Source: Gammaproteobacteria bacterium
Lineage (GTDB): Bacteria > Pseudomonadota > Gammaproteobacteria > QOAV01
Assembly: GCA_027067235.1 (NCBI GenBank)
Contig: JALXFQ010000246.1
Span: 1 to 5,449, forward strand
Direction: 5' to 3'
DNA length: 5,449 nt
Shown here: positions 5,279 to 5,449 of the stretch, piece after piece
How the letters are laid out: every line of letters begins with the position of its first letter
Position numbering within the stretch: the stretch's first letter is position 1
Notes under the pieces: model-generated
Database searches by the model: none
Told to the model about the DNA's origin: nothing
Seen by the model: the letters and a program-made list of their open reading frames with translations, nothing else
Translations under genes and position numbers: made by a program

Positions 5279-5449
5279 CTACAGCAGCACCACGTCGTAC
5301 TGCTCCTGGTGGTAGGAAGGCTCCACCTGCAAGCGGATGGGTTTACCGATAAAGTCCTGCAAATCCGCCAGACTGCTGGACTCCTCGTCGAGCAGCATGT
5401 CGATGACCACCTGCGAGGCAATCACCATGTATTCTTTCGCTTCGAACTG
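5279..5449 (-). CDS. rng: ribonuclease G, C-terminal fragment
   Basis: Reading the minus strand from the window edge gives 56 codons and a TAG stop (complement of 5279-5281). The peptide runs QFEAKEYMVIASQ, VVIDMLLDEESSSLADLQ, then FIGKPIRLQVEPSYHQEQY and DVVLL, which is the characteristic C-terminus of RNase G (CafA): the 'LLDEES...L..L..FIG+PI+.Q.E..Y.QEQYDVVL' pattern. RNase G is a cytoplasmic single-strand endoribonuclease of the RNase E/G family that matures the 5' end of 16S rRNA and decays some mRNAs. The catalytic and S1 domains lie outside the window to the right; only the end of the C-terminal region is here. RNase E is excluded because it would continue with a long disordered tail. 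This gene is part of the core chromosome and marks the right side of the window as housekeeping territory. Confidence 0.88.
   Translation of the reverse strand, partial: QFEAKEYMVIASQVVIDMLLDEESSSLADLQDFIGKPIRLQVEPSYHQEQYDVVLL

Noticed and set aside
5152..5421. An 89-codon minus-strand frame overlapping the right edge.
   Set aside because: It lies in a different frame from the rng C-terminus, is Arg/Ser/Cys-rich, and also overlaps the end of the plus-strand membrane gene.
1..5449. CRISPR arrays, tRNA or rRNA genes, insertion sequences and attachment sites.
   Set aside because: No regularly spaced repeats, cloverleaf-like sequences, transposase motifs or terminal repeats were seen on either strand.

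Overview
The window looks like a GC-rich gammaproteobacterial chromosome segment. The best taxonomic clue is the right edge, where a fragment on the minus strand reads as the C-terminus of ribonuclease G (ending QEQYDVVLL), a core housekeeping gene. The amino-acid style of ArsJ and of the other proteins fits this assignment. The species cannot be named from the sequence alone.

Layout. Positions 1-3586 hold six same-strand genes with short gaps that look like one operon, open at the left edge: (1) the C-terminal part of a DUF318/UPF0718 (ArsP-like) permease; (2) a 97-residue AhpD/carboxymuconolactone-decarboxylase-like protein that has lost the CxxC motif and ends in two Cys-Cys pairs; (3) a 67-residue DUF2892 membrane protein; (4) an 89-residue thioredoxin-fold protein with a CANC active site, also ending in two Cys-Cys pairs; (5) an ArsJ-type MFS exporter; (6) an exported two-domain rhodanese whose start codon overlaps the arsJ stop (ATGA). 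Positions 3587-3661 hold strong overlapping hairpins between convergent genes. Then come a minus-strand secreted protein of unknown function (3662-4477), a 178-bp divergent intergenic region, an orphan four-helix membrane protein (4656-5258), and the convergent 3' end of rng (5279-5449).

How the genes may work together. ArsJ is known to export 1-arseno-3-phosphoglycerate, which a glyceraldehyde-3-phosphate dehydrogenase makes from arsenate. ArsP-like permeases and small thioredoxin-like proteins are often found in arsenic or thiol-stress loci, and rhodanese and DUF2892 domains occur together in sulfane-sulfur handling (as in YgaP). My inference is that this is an arsenic-resistance operon with a thiol/sulfane-sulfur side branch. 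The two small proteins with vicinal-cysteine tails are candidate arsenite or soft-metal binding partners, recalling the C-terminal vicinal cysteine pairs of the metallochaperone ArsD. No arsR, GAPDH, arsB/acr3 or arsC is seen in the window; they may lie to the left. This tail-sharing pair is the most unusual item here. The right third (3662 onward) looks unrelated to the operon.
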